Shown: positions 22,838 to 34,126, counted from the stretch's first letter. The stretch: DNA of 64,000 bases from Pyrenopolyporus hunteri (GCA_902806595.1 CADCXC010000011.1:1364001-1428000), one strand, 5' to 3'. A program made the numbers and translations. Notes: generated from the sequence alone by a model not told the origin.

Positions 22838-25594
22838 GATGAAATATTCGAGAATTGACAATCTGTAAGAAACAGTTGGAAGATAAATGTGATATATGGA
22901 GCTGAGGTTCTGTAGGAATAAAAACAAGCGCTCAATATTAGTAACCGGAGCCAGTGTATGTACGCACGCTAGGGGAAAATAACCACGCAACTTACCTTCA
23001 GAGTTGCGTCTACTCGCGCAGATTTCTCAGCGTCAATTAGACATCAACACAAAACAACATACCCTTCGAAAAAGGGGGCTGGGTCATTCAAGGGATTTGA
23101 GATTACGCGCTAGCTCTCGACCAACATTGCGCACGACTACAGAATTCAACAAGTACCTATACTTTCTAACCGGGTTAACAGAAATTACCTAAGTACCTAT
23201 TAGTCAATACCTAGCTTTGCCGGGCTTTCTAAGAGAAGATTTCAGATCAGTCATGGATGTGGCTTTAAAAGGTGTGGTAGAACAAGGATAGGGGGAGGGG
23301 GGGGGGGGGTAATTTAGTCACGGAAAAGTGGCTTGTAGTTTGCAGCATTTTCAGGCTGGCGTGAAAGGGGGACCAATAGAAGCCACGGATCGCTGGCAAA
23401 ACGCCAGTGCTGCACGGGCCGTACGGGTAACAACATAACATTGAACGCGATATTGTTTCTCGTTGACACGAGATGCGGCTATCGTTCAAACGAGAAGTTG
23501 TTGGCTTCACCGGTCTGGAGGCTTTGGGCGGCGCTAGGAATCTTGCTCCATAGAGCGCTAGGCAGTTTTACAGTGGCTCTATCAACATTGAAAGTTTCGG
23601 ATACTTACCTACATACCTAGGCATCGCACAGCATAGACAATATCTAATAGGGAAGCAACTACGCATGATGATGAATACTTGTAGTAGCTTCGGTGTGTGT
23701 GGACCCGTAAGAGGGTGGGAAGTGATAATCTTCGTAGACGAAGAGACGGGGAGGTGCCTAGTCCACCCTGGTACTTACCGGGAGATTATCTACCTAGGTA
23801 GGTACTTAATCTACTGAATAGCGCTTTAACGAATATTCCATTCATGTTATCATCTAGGTAATGTAGACATCGACAATCTCTACTACCTACCTCCTCTTAT
23901 TATTAGCTCCCTTTCGAACCTAGCCACTCCATATGAGAGCCGGACCAGTAGTTTACTATGCCTGTGAAGCTCACTTTCGTAGCAGCAACACTTCTGCTGG
24001 CTAAGCATATCCGCGAGGATATGTAGTCCGCGTCTCCGATGACGACACTTCCCCTCGTTCCAGTATGATTTGGGTACATGTATTGATTGTCTCCCGAGAG
24101 ACACTGCCATTATACCCCTCGCTCCCGTATGACTCGGGTATTGATTATCTCCCTAGAGACACTGCCATTATACCACCGACCATGAAGGGGAGCGACGAGA
24201 AGACGATGAACAACACACGCACAGTCCAATATTTGATAACACAATGCCTGACGAACAGAGGATCGAATGGAGAGAGTGATGTCGCTGAGTCAGTCGTCCC
24301 CCGAATCAGCAAACGGCCCAATAAGGTATGGTATCATGAAACCTCACACCTAAGCATCTTGATCGGACAATCCACCCGAGTGATGATATTCTGCTAATAA
24401 TGTTAGGCATGTACTAGGAGACCTATCTTGAGATCACTTACTTCATCAACAACTTGCCCGAGTTGATATCTTTCCCATCTATATCGACACGGAACCCGTA
24501 TTGCTCCAGTTGTGTTCCACGACAATACTAGAAGGAACCTAGGACTTAGACATCGAACTGAGAGGTTGTCAGTGTATCGCCGGTTTGTAGTGTTTCAAAT
24601 CTACTTGACTGTTTGACTGGAACGTGTTAGGATCGCCATCTTATAGATGACCGGTAAGTAGAACGTCGGTGAAGGTGAGTACAACATTAACACAACGTCG
24701 CGATCTCGCGTATCGCATATCGATACAGTCCCTCTAGATATCTCAATATTAGAAATATAGGTCGGTATCTCAGCGGGCTAGCTCTACCAGTATAGGTAGT
24801 AAGTACTACTCACTTCTATCTTAGAAGGTTAGCTACTAATCGTGATATAGGTAGATATAATCATTGGGCGTTTAGGGGATCGAACCTGTCGGTCAACGTT
24901 CTTCTCTGAGATAGAACTGGCGTCCAACTACTCGGCCGGTATGAAATGTTCCCGAGGAATAGGCTTGAGATTCGAAGGGCTTGAGACGTCATCGAGTTTA
25001 CCTTGTCGGTCTCTTCCCCTTGGTAAACAGTTGAGCGATCGGCGCCTAGCCCCTATTATTTACTATACGTGGGTAAGTGAGTACTGAGTAATGATTCCAA
25101 CGAAGAGCGGTGATATGCGGTTACTGATCCTTCACAGTGATTTCCCCTAGCTCATACTATGAACCCGTGGCCTTGCATTAAGAAGTCGCGAATCAAAAGG
25201 TACACGATGAGATTGGCAGACTTTGTAAGTTACATGTAATGAATGTGCTTATGCCGTCGACTCGAGCTACGTGTACGGAGCCACTAACAGGATTGATTCC
25301 ATCAGTTAATAGGAAATGATACTGAAGGAAAGAAAACAATAACCGATTACCGTGCAATCTGATGAGTAGAGCCCCTGAGAATGTAAGAGATAGTCCTAAC
25401 CTAGAATACAGATAAAAGCCCGGCAACTTGGTGTGCGTTATGCAAACTTAGCTCATCTGTATGAGCTGTCATCAGAGTCGCGAAATAGCGGCCACGATAA
25501 TAGCCGCATTTTCAGCCTAACGCTCCCCCTATTCTACCCCTTAATAACCCCTTACTCATTTCCGTTCAAGGTCCTCCCGTATAGTGAGACCGCC
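22838..25594. other. 2.8-kb non-coding stretch within the island
   Basis: No gene recognised. A 13-base G run lies near 23297-23309. A ~60-bp imperfect tandem duplication lies at 24063-24172. A sequence at about 24840-24930 has a B-box-like ATCGAACC on the plus strand (GGTTCGAT on the minus strand), but it does not fold as a tRNA. CCTACCTAGGTA repeats occur near 23610 and 23790. Confidence 0.5.
24063..24172. repeat. Imperfect two-copy tandem duplication (~60 bp)
   Basis: Two copies start GTATGATTTGGGTA (24063) and GTATGACTCGGGTA (24127). Each continues TTGATT...TCTCCC...GAGACACTGCCATTATACC. The second lacks four bases. Confidence 0.75.
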
Positions 25595-26433
25595 TTAGGT
25601 GTCGTTGCTATGTCGGTTGGTAGCGTCTTGTCCTAGACGGCAGGGCGTGTCGTTTCGATTGAGTTCCGGGAAATCGGAACTCTTACTCTGCTGCCCCGTA
25701 ATTGACGTGGTTACCTTGTCACCCGATTTGTTATGTTGTGGGTTATCCCGCAGGATACTTGGTGTTGGGGGGGGGCTTATGCACGGCGAGGATATTACCG
25801 ATGGGGGAGTGTGATAAGGATTGGCGTATTCGAACTCGGTAAGGTAGTCGTGTCCGAAGGTGGACGGCGAGGATATTACCGATGGGGGAGTGTGAGAAGG
25901 ATTGGCGTATTCGAACTCGGTAAGGTAGTCGTGTCCGAAGGTGGACGGCGACATTGCTTTTTAGTTAACGCTAGGTCTAAGCGGGCGGAGGCGGAGGGTC
26001 GCTCACCAGAATCAGATACCGATGACTCAGGTAAGGAGACGCCATAAATCCAACATAACTTCACACGCTTACTATAACCTGAACCATCTAACCTACGATC
26101 ATAGGGTGGTCGAGGCATACGGTTAGCAATACGCTGGTTGAAGGTTGGGTCTGCTTTCTCTCTGAGTTCGGACAAAGTATGGCGTATGGGAGTAAATGGA
26201 TCACGATGATGGCCTGGCCAAGCCTTTCTGAAAGCAAGTTCGTTAGGGTCGGTAGTTTCTTCGAAGTGCCTATCAGCGGAGGGGATCGACGGCGATAGCA
26301 CAGGTATAGGCATGATGTCAAAGCCCTCCGTTTCCTCCTCTTCTCCGGGCTGCTTCTCAAAGATTTCTTTTGTCCAACGACGCATAGAAGCCCACAATTC
26401 CGAGCTAGAGTATTCCTCACCAGATTGAGCCAT
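25595..26433 (-). CDS. Unrecognised island protein with in-frame 27-residue duplication
   Basis: Model complement(join(25595..25956,26007..26433)), 262 aa. The 50-nt intron runs GTGAGC...TTAACTAAAAAG and joins SSVSDS to AMSPSTFGHD in frame; the AAG acceptor is less usual than CAG/TAG. The N-terminal half is acidic (GEEEETEGFDIMPIP), the middle is basic. The C-terminal half contains two near-identical copies of a 27-residue unit (SPSTFGHDYLTEFEYANP...HTPPSVIS), then a Ser/Pro-rich end. I do not recognise the family. It lies upstream of the kinase and is transcribed away from it across an AT-rich gap. A single-exon reading that ends at 25876 is possible but would skip the repeated units. Confidence 0.5.
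25785..25946. repeat. 81-bp tandem duplication inside the 25.6-kb gene
   Basis: Two 81-bp units start at 25785 and 25866 (GGCGAGGATATTACC...) and differ at very few positions. The length equals 27 codons, so the minus-strand frame is kept. A third unit begins but breaks off after GGCGA. Confidence 0.85.
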
Positions 26434-26999
26434 TATGAAGGCAAGTTAAGGCTTATGGGAGATGGGTAAGGAAGTTAAGCAGGTGTATAAAGGGGTATTG
26501 ATGATTCCTTTGACGTCGACGCCTCGATCAACTCAAATTTATCAGGGGGCTCACTCTATACACAACTCGTACATAGAGATCATGTGATGTCATGGTGTAT
26601 TATAATTTCTGCCAATACTTACCTATATAAATTAAGTTACCGCTTTCTATTTTTTAATATATTTTAAAGTTTTATTCGATAAGTAGATAATAATACGTTT
26701 TGAAATAAATTTAAAATAGATTACCTCCTTATTCAATATATTTATATAAAAGTATCAACTTGTATCGTAACCTTCTATCAAAACAAGTACCGAGTAAGTA
26801 TTCATAAGTACTTCTAAGTATTCAAATATTTCTGACATCTCATATTTTAATATACAACTACCCGTTCAGAAGTATTCTTGATATTTTATATAAAGTTTTA
26901 ATGTCCCTTACCCAAGTGATGATATTTTTTCCTTCTTTGTTCATCTCTCTTTTTAAAGTAATAACCTTTCGTTGACTTGACGATTGCGACTCGCTGGAC
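26434..26999. other. AT-rich divergent spacer
   Basis: No gene recognised. It is strongly AT-rich from about 26580 to 26920. It probably carries both promoters of the divergent gene pair, the 262-aa protein on the minus strand and the kinase on the plus strand. Confidence 0.5.
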
Positions 27000-28553
27000 A
27001 TGGCTGCTTTAGGAAACGCCCCGCATACTAATCTCCCTCCTCCATCTACCCCCGTTAAGTTCCTGACTATAACCCCCGGCAATTCTGGGACCCGTCGATT
27101 AATAGGTCAGACTATTGAGTTCTTGGGCCAGACATCCCAGTATCAGTATCATAGTAACTTCATCTGCTATCCGCAAAATGCAACAGCAACCCCCACCCCA
27201 GGCCCTGAGCTATCAACCCCACAACCTTATTTCTACCTAGACACCATGCAGAAAGCCAACCAACCCAACCCCGAATGGACGATCGGGGGAGGGTCCCCTA
27301 GCCGCTCACACACAGACGCGGATATTCTATTAGGGATACCAGGGTCGTATCCAGCGTTTCCAGCTGTTCTAGCGTCATTTCGGTTCCATCAACGCTCGGG
27401 ACACCTTATGCTACGTGCTATGTCACCCAATTACCCGCTCCAATACATCGGCGCCGCGTCCAATGGAAGCGACATAGTCTTGGAGTATGGCCAAGAAGTC
27501 CTTCTCCACAAGAGATATAATCGGATACGTATCGGGCCGGTAGAGCTCATTCTGGACCTTTTCGTCCGTAATGAGGACATGGGCGCTTTCATTCAACAGC
27601 GGGATAGACTCCTTCTTCATGGACAGCCCCAGGGGACTCCGCGGCCAGACCCCAGACTAGACCCTATCCCTTACGCTGCTCAACACCATGTCAATGGTGT
27701 CATTCTTCATGATCGACTAATAGCGGCGGGCGGATTTGGTACTGTTATACCGGGTATAATGGTATTGAACGGGGAGCCCGTTGCCGTAAAGAGCGTGGTC
27801 ATTAAGGGGCACTATAAAGCATTTCACCTAGAAGGCTTGCGGGACGAGATCCACGTCGGCAGGTCGCTTTTCAACACTCACCTCGTGTCGACCCTGAAGA
27901 CGTGGTGTAATCACAACTTAAACTCGCCTTGCTACCAGTCGCTCCGCGATACGTACTATATCGTCATGCCACTAGCCAGGTGCTCCCTCTATGAGTATTA
28001 TACCATGGCGAAACCCTCAGCGTCGGTGCGACTAATGCTCTTTCACGATGCTTTGAGCGCCTTGGATTCCATGCATGAGCAAGGTTTTTGGCATCGAGAC
28101 ATTTCGCCGTACAATATAATTATCATATGGGATGCCGAGCTGGGTCGGTATAAAGCGGCAATTTGCGACTTCGGGAAGGTTACCACGTCACCGAGAAGCA
28201 ACTATAGATACCTCGGTCCCCTACACGTCGTAGCGCCTGAAGTACATTCTGAGGAGGGGTACGACAAGTCTATTGACTTATTTTCCCTAGGGTATACCAT
28301 GTTATATATTCTAGGGGGTATAGACGTAACTGATGTTACCTGCACTGACAGACAGCGCCACGCAGACCTAATGGAGAAGCTTGAGCTTCATCTTAGCGAG
28401 GGGGCTGTCGGCGCCGATGAATATGATCTTATCAGAAGACTAATGTCATTCGATCCTCGTTCAAGGCCCAGTGTGTCGGAGGCTCTGGGACATAGAGTTT
28501 GGAACCTGTTGAACGTGGAGGAGGCAAAAGTTGCCATGATGGAGCACGCATGA
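27000..28553 (+). CDS. FHA-like domain / protein kinase fusion
   Basis: Single exon, 517 aa, ATG at 27000. Residues ~100-190 look like a divergent FHA beta-sandwich (repeated strands ASFRFHQRSGHLML, YGQEVLLHKRYNRIRIG). The kinase domain follows: glycine loop AAGGFGTV, lysine K264 in VAVK, catalytic HRDISPYN (H365-R366-D367), CDFGK (D390), and the APE/DLFSLG segments. All catalytic residues are present, so it should be active. Family knowledge: FHA domains bind phosphothreonine, as in Rad53/Cds1-type checkpoint kinases, but this one is too divergent to assign to that family. It is island cargo, unlike the intron-rich neighbouring genes in having one exon. Substrate unknown. Confidence 0.78.
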   Translation: MAALGNAPHTNLPPPSTPVKFLTITPGNSGTRRLIGQTIEFLGQTSQYQYHSNFICYPQNATATPTPGPELSTPQPYFYLDTMQKANQPNPEWTIGGGSPSRSHTDADILLGIPGSYPAFPAVLASFRFHQRSGHLMLRAMSPNYPLQYIGAASNGSDIVLEYGQEVLLHKRYNRIRIGPVELILDLFVRNEDMGAFIQQRDRLLLHGQPQGTPRPDPRLDPIPYAAQHHVNGVILHDRLIAAGGFGTVIPGIMVLNGEPVAVKSVVIKGHYKAFHLEGLRDEIHVGRSLFNTHLVSTLKTWCNHNLNSPCYQSLRDTYYIVMPLARCSLYEYYTMAKPSASVRLMLFHDALSALDSMHEQGFWHRDISPYNIIIIWDAELGRYKAAICDFGKVTTSPRSNYRYLGPLHVVAPEVHSEEGYDKSIDLFSLGYTMLYILGGIDVTDVTCTDRQRHADLMEKLELHLSEGAVGADEYDLIRRLMSFDPRSRPSVSEALGHRVWNLLNVEEAKVAMMEHA

Positions 28554-29026
28554 GCTCGCAAGTGACCGGATGGTGGCGAAAGCTTTTGTATTTAGATATC
28601 CCTCGAGTCAGTTACCACTTATCAATATCCAATATCGGTTTAGGGGTCGAACTAGGTATATTGATTTCGTCATTCAATTAATGAAGTATTTCGTATTTTA
28701 GGTAAAATGCTTGCTTCATCGACATAGTAATGGGAAGGGGGCTATGGGGCGTCTGTATGGGAATTTGAATCTTAAACTGCCTACTATGACATGAATGACA
28801 TCCGTAATCCATAATCCATTGCTTACTTACCTAGGGTAGGTAGGTACTTAGTGGGCTTAAATGGTCGGCGGCGAGCTTAGGGATAGCTTCATTGCCCCGC
28901 ACGATGTACACTAAATTCACAACTTTTAAATTGCAACTGTTTTCTTTTTTTCCCGACCGCTTTCATAGATTTGAAGCGAGATCTACACATTATAAAATGA
29001 AGTATTCAAAAGACCAGATATAATAT
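28554..29026. other. Spacer between kinase and repeat copy B
   Basis: No gene seen. A CCTAGGGTAGGTAGGTACTTAG simple repeat lies near 28825. Confidence 0.5.
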
Positions 29027-29293
29027 TGTTGGGCAGGTAAGGGATCATCAATTCATGGTCGATTGATTGGCATGCGATCGCATGGCAGGAAGTAACGAAA
29101 CAGATAAATTGGTTGAGCTATGAAGATGTAAAAGCTACGAATCGGCTAGCTTCGTACTGATCGGTAGATATATCTACTTTTAAGAGCTGTGCCCTAATCG
29201 CCTGTTGCGTAGGGCGACGATGCACCTAATGAAGGCATATCCACCGTTGCTGTCGCTACGGTGGATACGTCAGTACGAAGCTACATTGCTACA
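29027..29293 (+). mobile_element. 267-bp TG...CA repeat, copy B
   Basis: TGTTGGG...GCTACA flanked by an exact 5-bp duplication, AATAT on both sides (29022-29026 and 29294-29298). The long outer stem (TAGCTTCGTACTGA with TCAGTACGAAGCTA) is perfectly paired in this copy. Confidence 0.9.
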
Positions 29294-29394
29294 AATATCA
29301 AAGCGAAAAATTATATTGAGATTAGGTAATTATACACTCTCTTTCAATTCAACAATTGTAAAAACCGACCAATTCAAAAAGTAACTTCCTTTAC

Positions 29395-29660
29395 TGTTGG
29401 CATGACAAGGGTTTATCAAGTAATGAACGATTTTGTATTATGCGATCGCATAGTACGGGGTGAGGAAAAGATGAATTGACTGAGCTATATAGATGTAAAA
29501 AGGAAGGATTAAGCTAGGTCTGTACTGATCGGAGATATATCTCCATTTGAGACTTGTGGCTCAATCGCCCGTTGCGTAGGGCGACGAGGTACATGATGAG
29601 GTTATATCCACCGTTGCTGTCGCTACGGTGGATACATCAGTACAAAGCTACATTGCCACA
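29395..29660 (+). mobile_element. 267-bp TG...CA repeat, copy C (divergent)
   Basis: TGTTGG...GCCACA flanked by an exact TTTAC duplication (29390-29394 and 29661-29665). It is the most diverged copy, but the GCGATCGC palindrome and the ATCCACCGT/ACGGTGGAT hairpin are intact. It sits 100 bp after copy B. Confidence 0.88.
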
Positions 29661-29691
29661 TTTACTCTTCTCACATTCAGGCCCCGACCAC

Positions 29692-30310
29692 TTAAATGCG
29701 CACGCTGACAACACCGATTGCTAATAAGACCTTTCTAAATTTAACTATTCCTGGCCCGTTGGCGTTGAACCCCAAAGCTAACGGAATCCGTTTCAACTCA
29801 AGAGCTATCGAGAGTAAAGGTAAGCATATCGATTGCAACTTTATTATGTAGCTTCTCACCGGATAGCTCTGCCATGTCGTCCATTGACTTGTTTTGTAGT
29901 TCCTCAATGACGGTGTTGTCCTGTATAGATAAGAGCGGTTCGAGTCTAACATTTGTCCACGTAGTGTTACTGTTCGCGAGCCGTGCAAGGGTATTGGTGT
30001 CCCTGTGGTATGATCTTAATACTTGAATGCGTGAATAATTGAATATGGACATGGATGGAATTCCTTACGTAGCTTTTAAACGGATATCTAGGGCAGTGAG
30101 CCGTCCGTCTAGTCGGGCCTCTGAAGCTTCGAATCGATTGTTCACTTGAGCCTCAAGATTATTCAACCACGCGATAATCCGAGTCTCCAGATTGTCTAAC
30201 CGCGTGTTGATCGTGTTGATTGAATCCGAAACCTGTTGGCCTTCACGGATTACGGGAAGGTCTGCAAACCTTGGCAATTCCTGTGTTAATTCGTTACTGT
30301 GTTCGGCCAT
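29692..30310 (-). CDS. Coiled-coil island protein, paralogue 1
   Basis: Model complement(join(29692..29804,29860..30002,30069..30310)), 165 aa. Exon 1 (MAEHSNELTQELPRFADLPV...) ends in heptad repeats (INTRLDNLETRI...RFEASEARLDGRLTALDIRLKA). Intron 1 is GTAAGG...CACAG (66 nt), intron 2 is GTGAGA...GATAG (55 nt). The C-terminal part reads TLARLANSNTTW...PLLSIQDNTVIEELQNKSMDD, then ALGF...FRKVLLAIGVV. The plus-strand gene at 31.9 kb has the same layout, the same two intron positions and a middle exon of identical length (143 nt), which confirms both models. I do not recognise the family. Repeat copy C ends 31 bp beyond its stop. Confidence 0.7.
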
Positions 30311-31876
30311 TATAACGAGATTAGGTTGCGGATTAAGTTATATTAAAAAACTTATGATGACCGGGATATTAGGTAGATGATGAAGCGAGGCACGATGAAA
30401 TAATAGGATGTTTTAGAAGAGGTTGACTTGAAGCTTAAACTGGTGCTGAAGTAATTAGGATCCCGTGGTAATAGCGCCTGCATACCTATCTACCTAGGTA
30501 TCTCATAGTGGCGGACACCACTTAAAGCCACCCGGGAGTTAGCCTCTTGATTAGAACCCCCAGCAGTAGATTGATGACCCCGAACCGACTGGCTTAGCGT
30601 TTAATATGATAAAACGGCAGTTTATTTCTACGCTCTTTACATGAATGCTCATATATAATACATACATGTAGGAAGGTACGCTTACGATGTGGGACTATAG
30701 AAGTAGCTTTGAAAGGTTTATACGCCCATACGTTCTGTAAAAATTCCCCTCCCTTACGCTTCCGCAGCTATTAGAAATACAACTACGACCCTCACTTAAT
30801 ACACCTATACCCGAACCAATACAACACAGTCTAACCCAGACCCCCTTATAAGCCATTACATCATAATAGCTGGGTAATTACCTATTTAAACCTATTGTCA
30901 TAGTATTATGCGGTCGCTTAGCGGTGTGAAGTAGTCGACAGGTTAAGCTATGCCGTCCTGCATAATGTAGGTGCGTTACATTAACCCCGCAGCTTAAAAA
31001 GTTGTGGTTCGTCCCTCCTATCCTCTTCCCATAATATTAATAAAAGCTTACTTTTGATTCTTGAAATTCGTTTTATGGCGTAGGGTTAAACGGTTGATTC
31101 TCAAACTATTTTATAATAAGTTGTAATATAATATTGCCTACTGTAATTTTTATTGTATAAGGTATTAGTTAGGGAATGAAGTTGAGCATGTCCGGACTTC
31201 GAGCGTAGGTTGTGGAAATGGGGGTAGCAATGGACGTTATTAGTTGGGGAGTTAGTTGATGCAGCCGAAAGCCGACCATAAACTGCAGTCTTTGCCGGGG
31301 ATGCAGCCGTGCTTACCTGGTTACGTGGTAAGCTCATTACTATTATTCGTTTTATTGGCCGATCTTACCAAGTCGATCGGTTGACTATATTATGGGCTTC
31401 ACCGGTAATTTCGATCTAGATCTTTATCTTGAAAATCTTTACTTCATTCGTATATATTTTTCTAGGCGACTCCAAAAAGCTCGCCCTGAGTTTACGATGC
31501 CACATGCACGGGCTACATACCGGCTACGTATCGCCACAACACCGGTATAAAAATCGGGCGAAGCATAGGTCATTACATAACCACGTAGTCACAACGACGC
31601 TACATTCCAACTGATCAAAATAGCAAATACCTCGAACTTCGAACTACCTATAGTTTCAGCTGCATATATTGTCTATGTCATTTCGTGTCATTGTCCTACA
31701 TATATTGAGCGTATTAATGAATACGTATACATGGTACGTGCATTTGAATAGTGGAGTGAAAATGTATTTAAACGCATTAGGCCCGCTCTTTCAATTTCTA
31801 ACTTTCTCCTTTTTTAAACACTCCACCATACCCCTATTACCTAAGCACTAGTTTGACACTATATATTCAAGCCAAC
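30311..31876. other. Spacer between the two divergent coiled-coil genes
   Basis: 1.6 kb with no supported gene. At about 30905-30950 the sequence TATTATGCGGTCGC...GTGTGAAGTAG resembles the palindrome region of the 267-bp repeat and may be a decayed relic. A 78-codon minus-strand ORF (31101-31337) has no recognised domain. Confidence 0.5.
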
Positions 31877-32590
31877 ATGGATAACATGAACGTTGACTAC
31901 GTCGGACAACTCGGCCCACAGCCCGATTTCAATCTCATGGCACAATCCATGGCTTCATTCAGCGAAGAACTTCCCAAGTTGGGGAACCTCCCGGCCGTCC
32001 AGCAAGGTCAACAGATCTTGCATGTACTGCAACAAATCCAAGGTAATATGAACATTTTACCCATAGATTAATGTTAACACGTGTAAAGCGCGCCTTGATC
32101 ATATGGACGCTCGTTTTGATGCTTTAAACGCGCGCTTTGATAATATGAACACGCGTATGGATGCTCGATTCGACGCTCTTGACGCTCGTCTTAAGGCTCG
32201 ATTCCAAGTATCGTAAGTTATTTTTTCATATCTTATATTCAATCCTTCAAATGTTCCAGTATTAATTGAAACTTTGCCTCAGGGACCATAATTCTTTCGC
32301 GCGACTTGTCAACAGTCACACTACGACCCCCGGGGTTATACTCGAACCACTTAAGTCCATCGAGGACAACACTATCATCGAGACACTACGGGGCAAATCG
32401 ATGGATGATATTCGGGGATTGTCTAGTAGGTACCTATGCAGCCAAGCTGTAGTTGATATACTTACTTTCGGTAGACCCCGAGCTAGGTCAAATCCTAGAG
32501 GCTTTGGGTGTAGACCCTAGCGGGACAGGGCCGACAAGGCTCAAGAAGGTCTTCATGGCTGTCGGAGTCGTGAACGGGCGCTTGTATTGA
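31877..32590 (+). CDS. Coiled-coil island protein, paralogue 2
   Basis: Model join(31877..32042,32089..32212,32283..32425,32475..32590), 182 aa. Start is MDNMNVDYVGQ. The segment ELPKLGNLPAVQQGQQIL matches ELPRFADLPVIREGQQV of paralogue 1. A 46-nt intron (GTAATA...GTAAAG) is needed to keep the heptads ARLDHMDARFDALNARFDNM in frame. The last two introns fall at the same positions and phases as in paralogue 1. The C-terminal half reads SFARLVNSHTTTPGV...LEPLKSIEDNTIIETLRGKSMDD, then ILEALGVDPSGTGPTRLKKVFMAVGVV. Without splicing, the frame is broken three times. Function unknown; oligomerisation through the coiled coil is inference. Confidence 0.7.
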
Positions 32591-33069
32591 TATTATAGCG
32601 TCGCCGCAGTATACACATGGAGGGAGGGGGAGGGGGAGGTATATATTAAGGTTTAACGGTTTCGCGAGTCGCAGTCCGCATTTTATTCCTTGCTCTATAA
32701 TTAATAGAGTGTTAGTAACGTAGTTTTAATTGAACTTGGATTTCTACCCGTTTCGTTGATCAAATTAGGTGAATAAGTATAGTGTTGTAATTCCATTAAA
32801 TGAATTTTATTGTCGGATTGTAGTGGATAGACTTAAGTAACCGACAGTGAGTATGGTGATATTTTACCGCCCCCACATATGGATCATATCTACCTCCGAA
32901 TATGTAACAAGTTTTATCTTTGCGCGCGTTGATAAGGGTAAATCTATGTTCGAGTCTAGATTCTCTTAACGCTTTTTCTTCGCCTTTTGTAAAATAATAT
33001 AGGTTTATTCAGCGCATTTCATATTGTTTTTTGTCAAGCGTCTTTGTAACTGCGATTTCAGTAATCAAC
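32591..33069. other. Short spacer, no gene seen
   Basis: It holds a GGAGGGGGAGGGGGAGG purine run near 32620-32638; otherwise AT-rich. Confidence 0.5.
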
Positions 33070-33980
33070 ATGTCGCATGATATTTATTCTGATTTTTCAG
33101 AAGAAGAAAACCAGAGGCCTATTCGTATGTATATTGAACAGGTTGATTGCAACGACATTTATATAATTAACATGATTTTACAGCCCTCGCAACCGTATGG
33201 AAAACCGCTCAAACCGCTTATCCTTGTATGATTGATCTACCCATCCCTACCTACGGTATCGCCGTGCCCCTACTAGCTCTACGCCCTAAACGTACACCGG
33301 CGGAAAACAGCCAACGTACCGGTCACATTAAACCATTTTCGATAATAGGCCGGCGACGTAATCGTTAGCTAAGATTTGCACTCATTTATAGTATACCACT
33401 AATACATTATTAGAAAATATTCTTGCTTTATGTGCTCAGATCTGTGGCCCTTTACGTACTGGCAAGCAACGGTGTAGCCAGTGCGTAAACGGGCGCGGTT
33501 TGTGGAGGGCATGTGTAGTTGCCCCCGTGCTCGCAAATCGGAATACGGACTTAATGAACGGCGCGTGCGCTTGCTGTTACTATAACGGCGGGGGCTCGCG
33601 TTGTTCATTTGTAGGTTCGTATGCCTAAAAGGAAGAATCTGAAGCGATTATATTAATAACATACAACAGTGCCAGCCCCAACACTAACCCCAGTCCCTAC
33701 CCTAAACCCCGTACCTACGCTGGCGAGCCCTATAACTTTTCCTACCGGCCAAGAAGCACGCAATTATAAAGAGGAATATAAAGAGCAATATAGATATATG
33801 ACGGTTTCCGAGCGAGCCAACGCTCGAGTGGATCTCGAAAATAGGTTGGCGGCTTTGCGTGCGTTAGAAAAGGAAGAGGAGGAAATGACGCGTCCAGTAT
33901 CGTTTATAGGGGAAGACGACGACGAGACCGTTGATAAAGAGCAAGAAGCTTTACTGAGTGAAGTAATAGAATTCGTTTAA
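33070..33980 (+). CDS. DUF3716-type cysteine-motif protein (island copy 2)
   Basis: Model join(33070..33124,33184..33357,33414..33614,33670..33980), 246 aa; phases agree throughout. Exon 1 is MSHDIYSDFSEEENQRPI, exon 2 is basic (LRPKRTPAENSQ). Exon 3 carries the cysteine core CSQCVNGRGLWRACVVAP...NGACACCYYNGGGSRCSF, the classic DUF3716 pattern. Exon 4 is Pro/Thr-rich, then a charged coiled-coil-like stretch (MTVSERANARVDLENRLAALRALEKEEEE) with an acidic end. Donors are GTATGT, GTAATC and the weak GTTCGT; the last border (33614/33615) is the least certain. It shares domain order and three-intron layout with the 22-kb gene, but sequence identity is low outside the core. Confidence 0.65.
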
Positions 33981-34126
33981 AATGCGGTCATATAAGCTTG
34001 TATCGTATATGTGTTATATGAAGCGAAGGGACGATGATGGGAACACACTTGATTATTTCTGAATGGTCTAATTATACAGCATTTAAAACTCACTTCCCAA
34101 CCCATATTCGCCATAATAAAGGACAG

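Noticed and set aside
24840..24930. tRNA-like B box (GGTTCGAT on the minus strand)
   Set aside because: The T-arm has only two pairs, the anticodon arm has a 10-nt loop, and there is no acceptor stem.
32043..32088. Frameshift in coiled-coil paralogue 2 taken as a pseudogene break
   Set aside because: A 46-nt GTAATA...AAAG intron with a GTTAAC branch site restores the heptads in frame, and later exons are conserved with paralogue 1.
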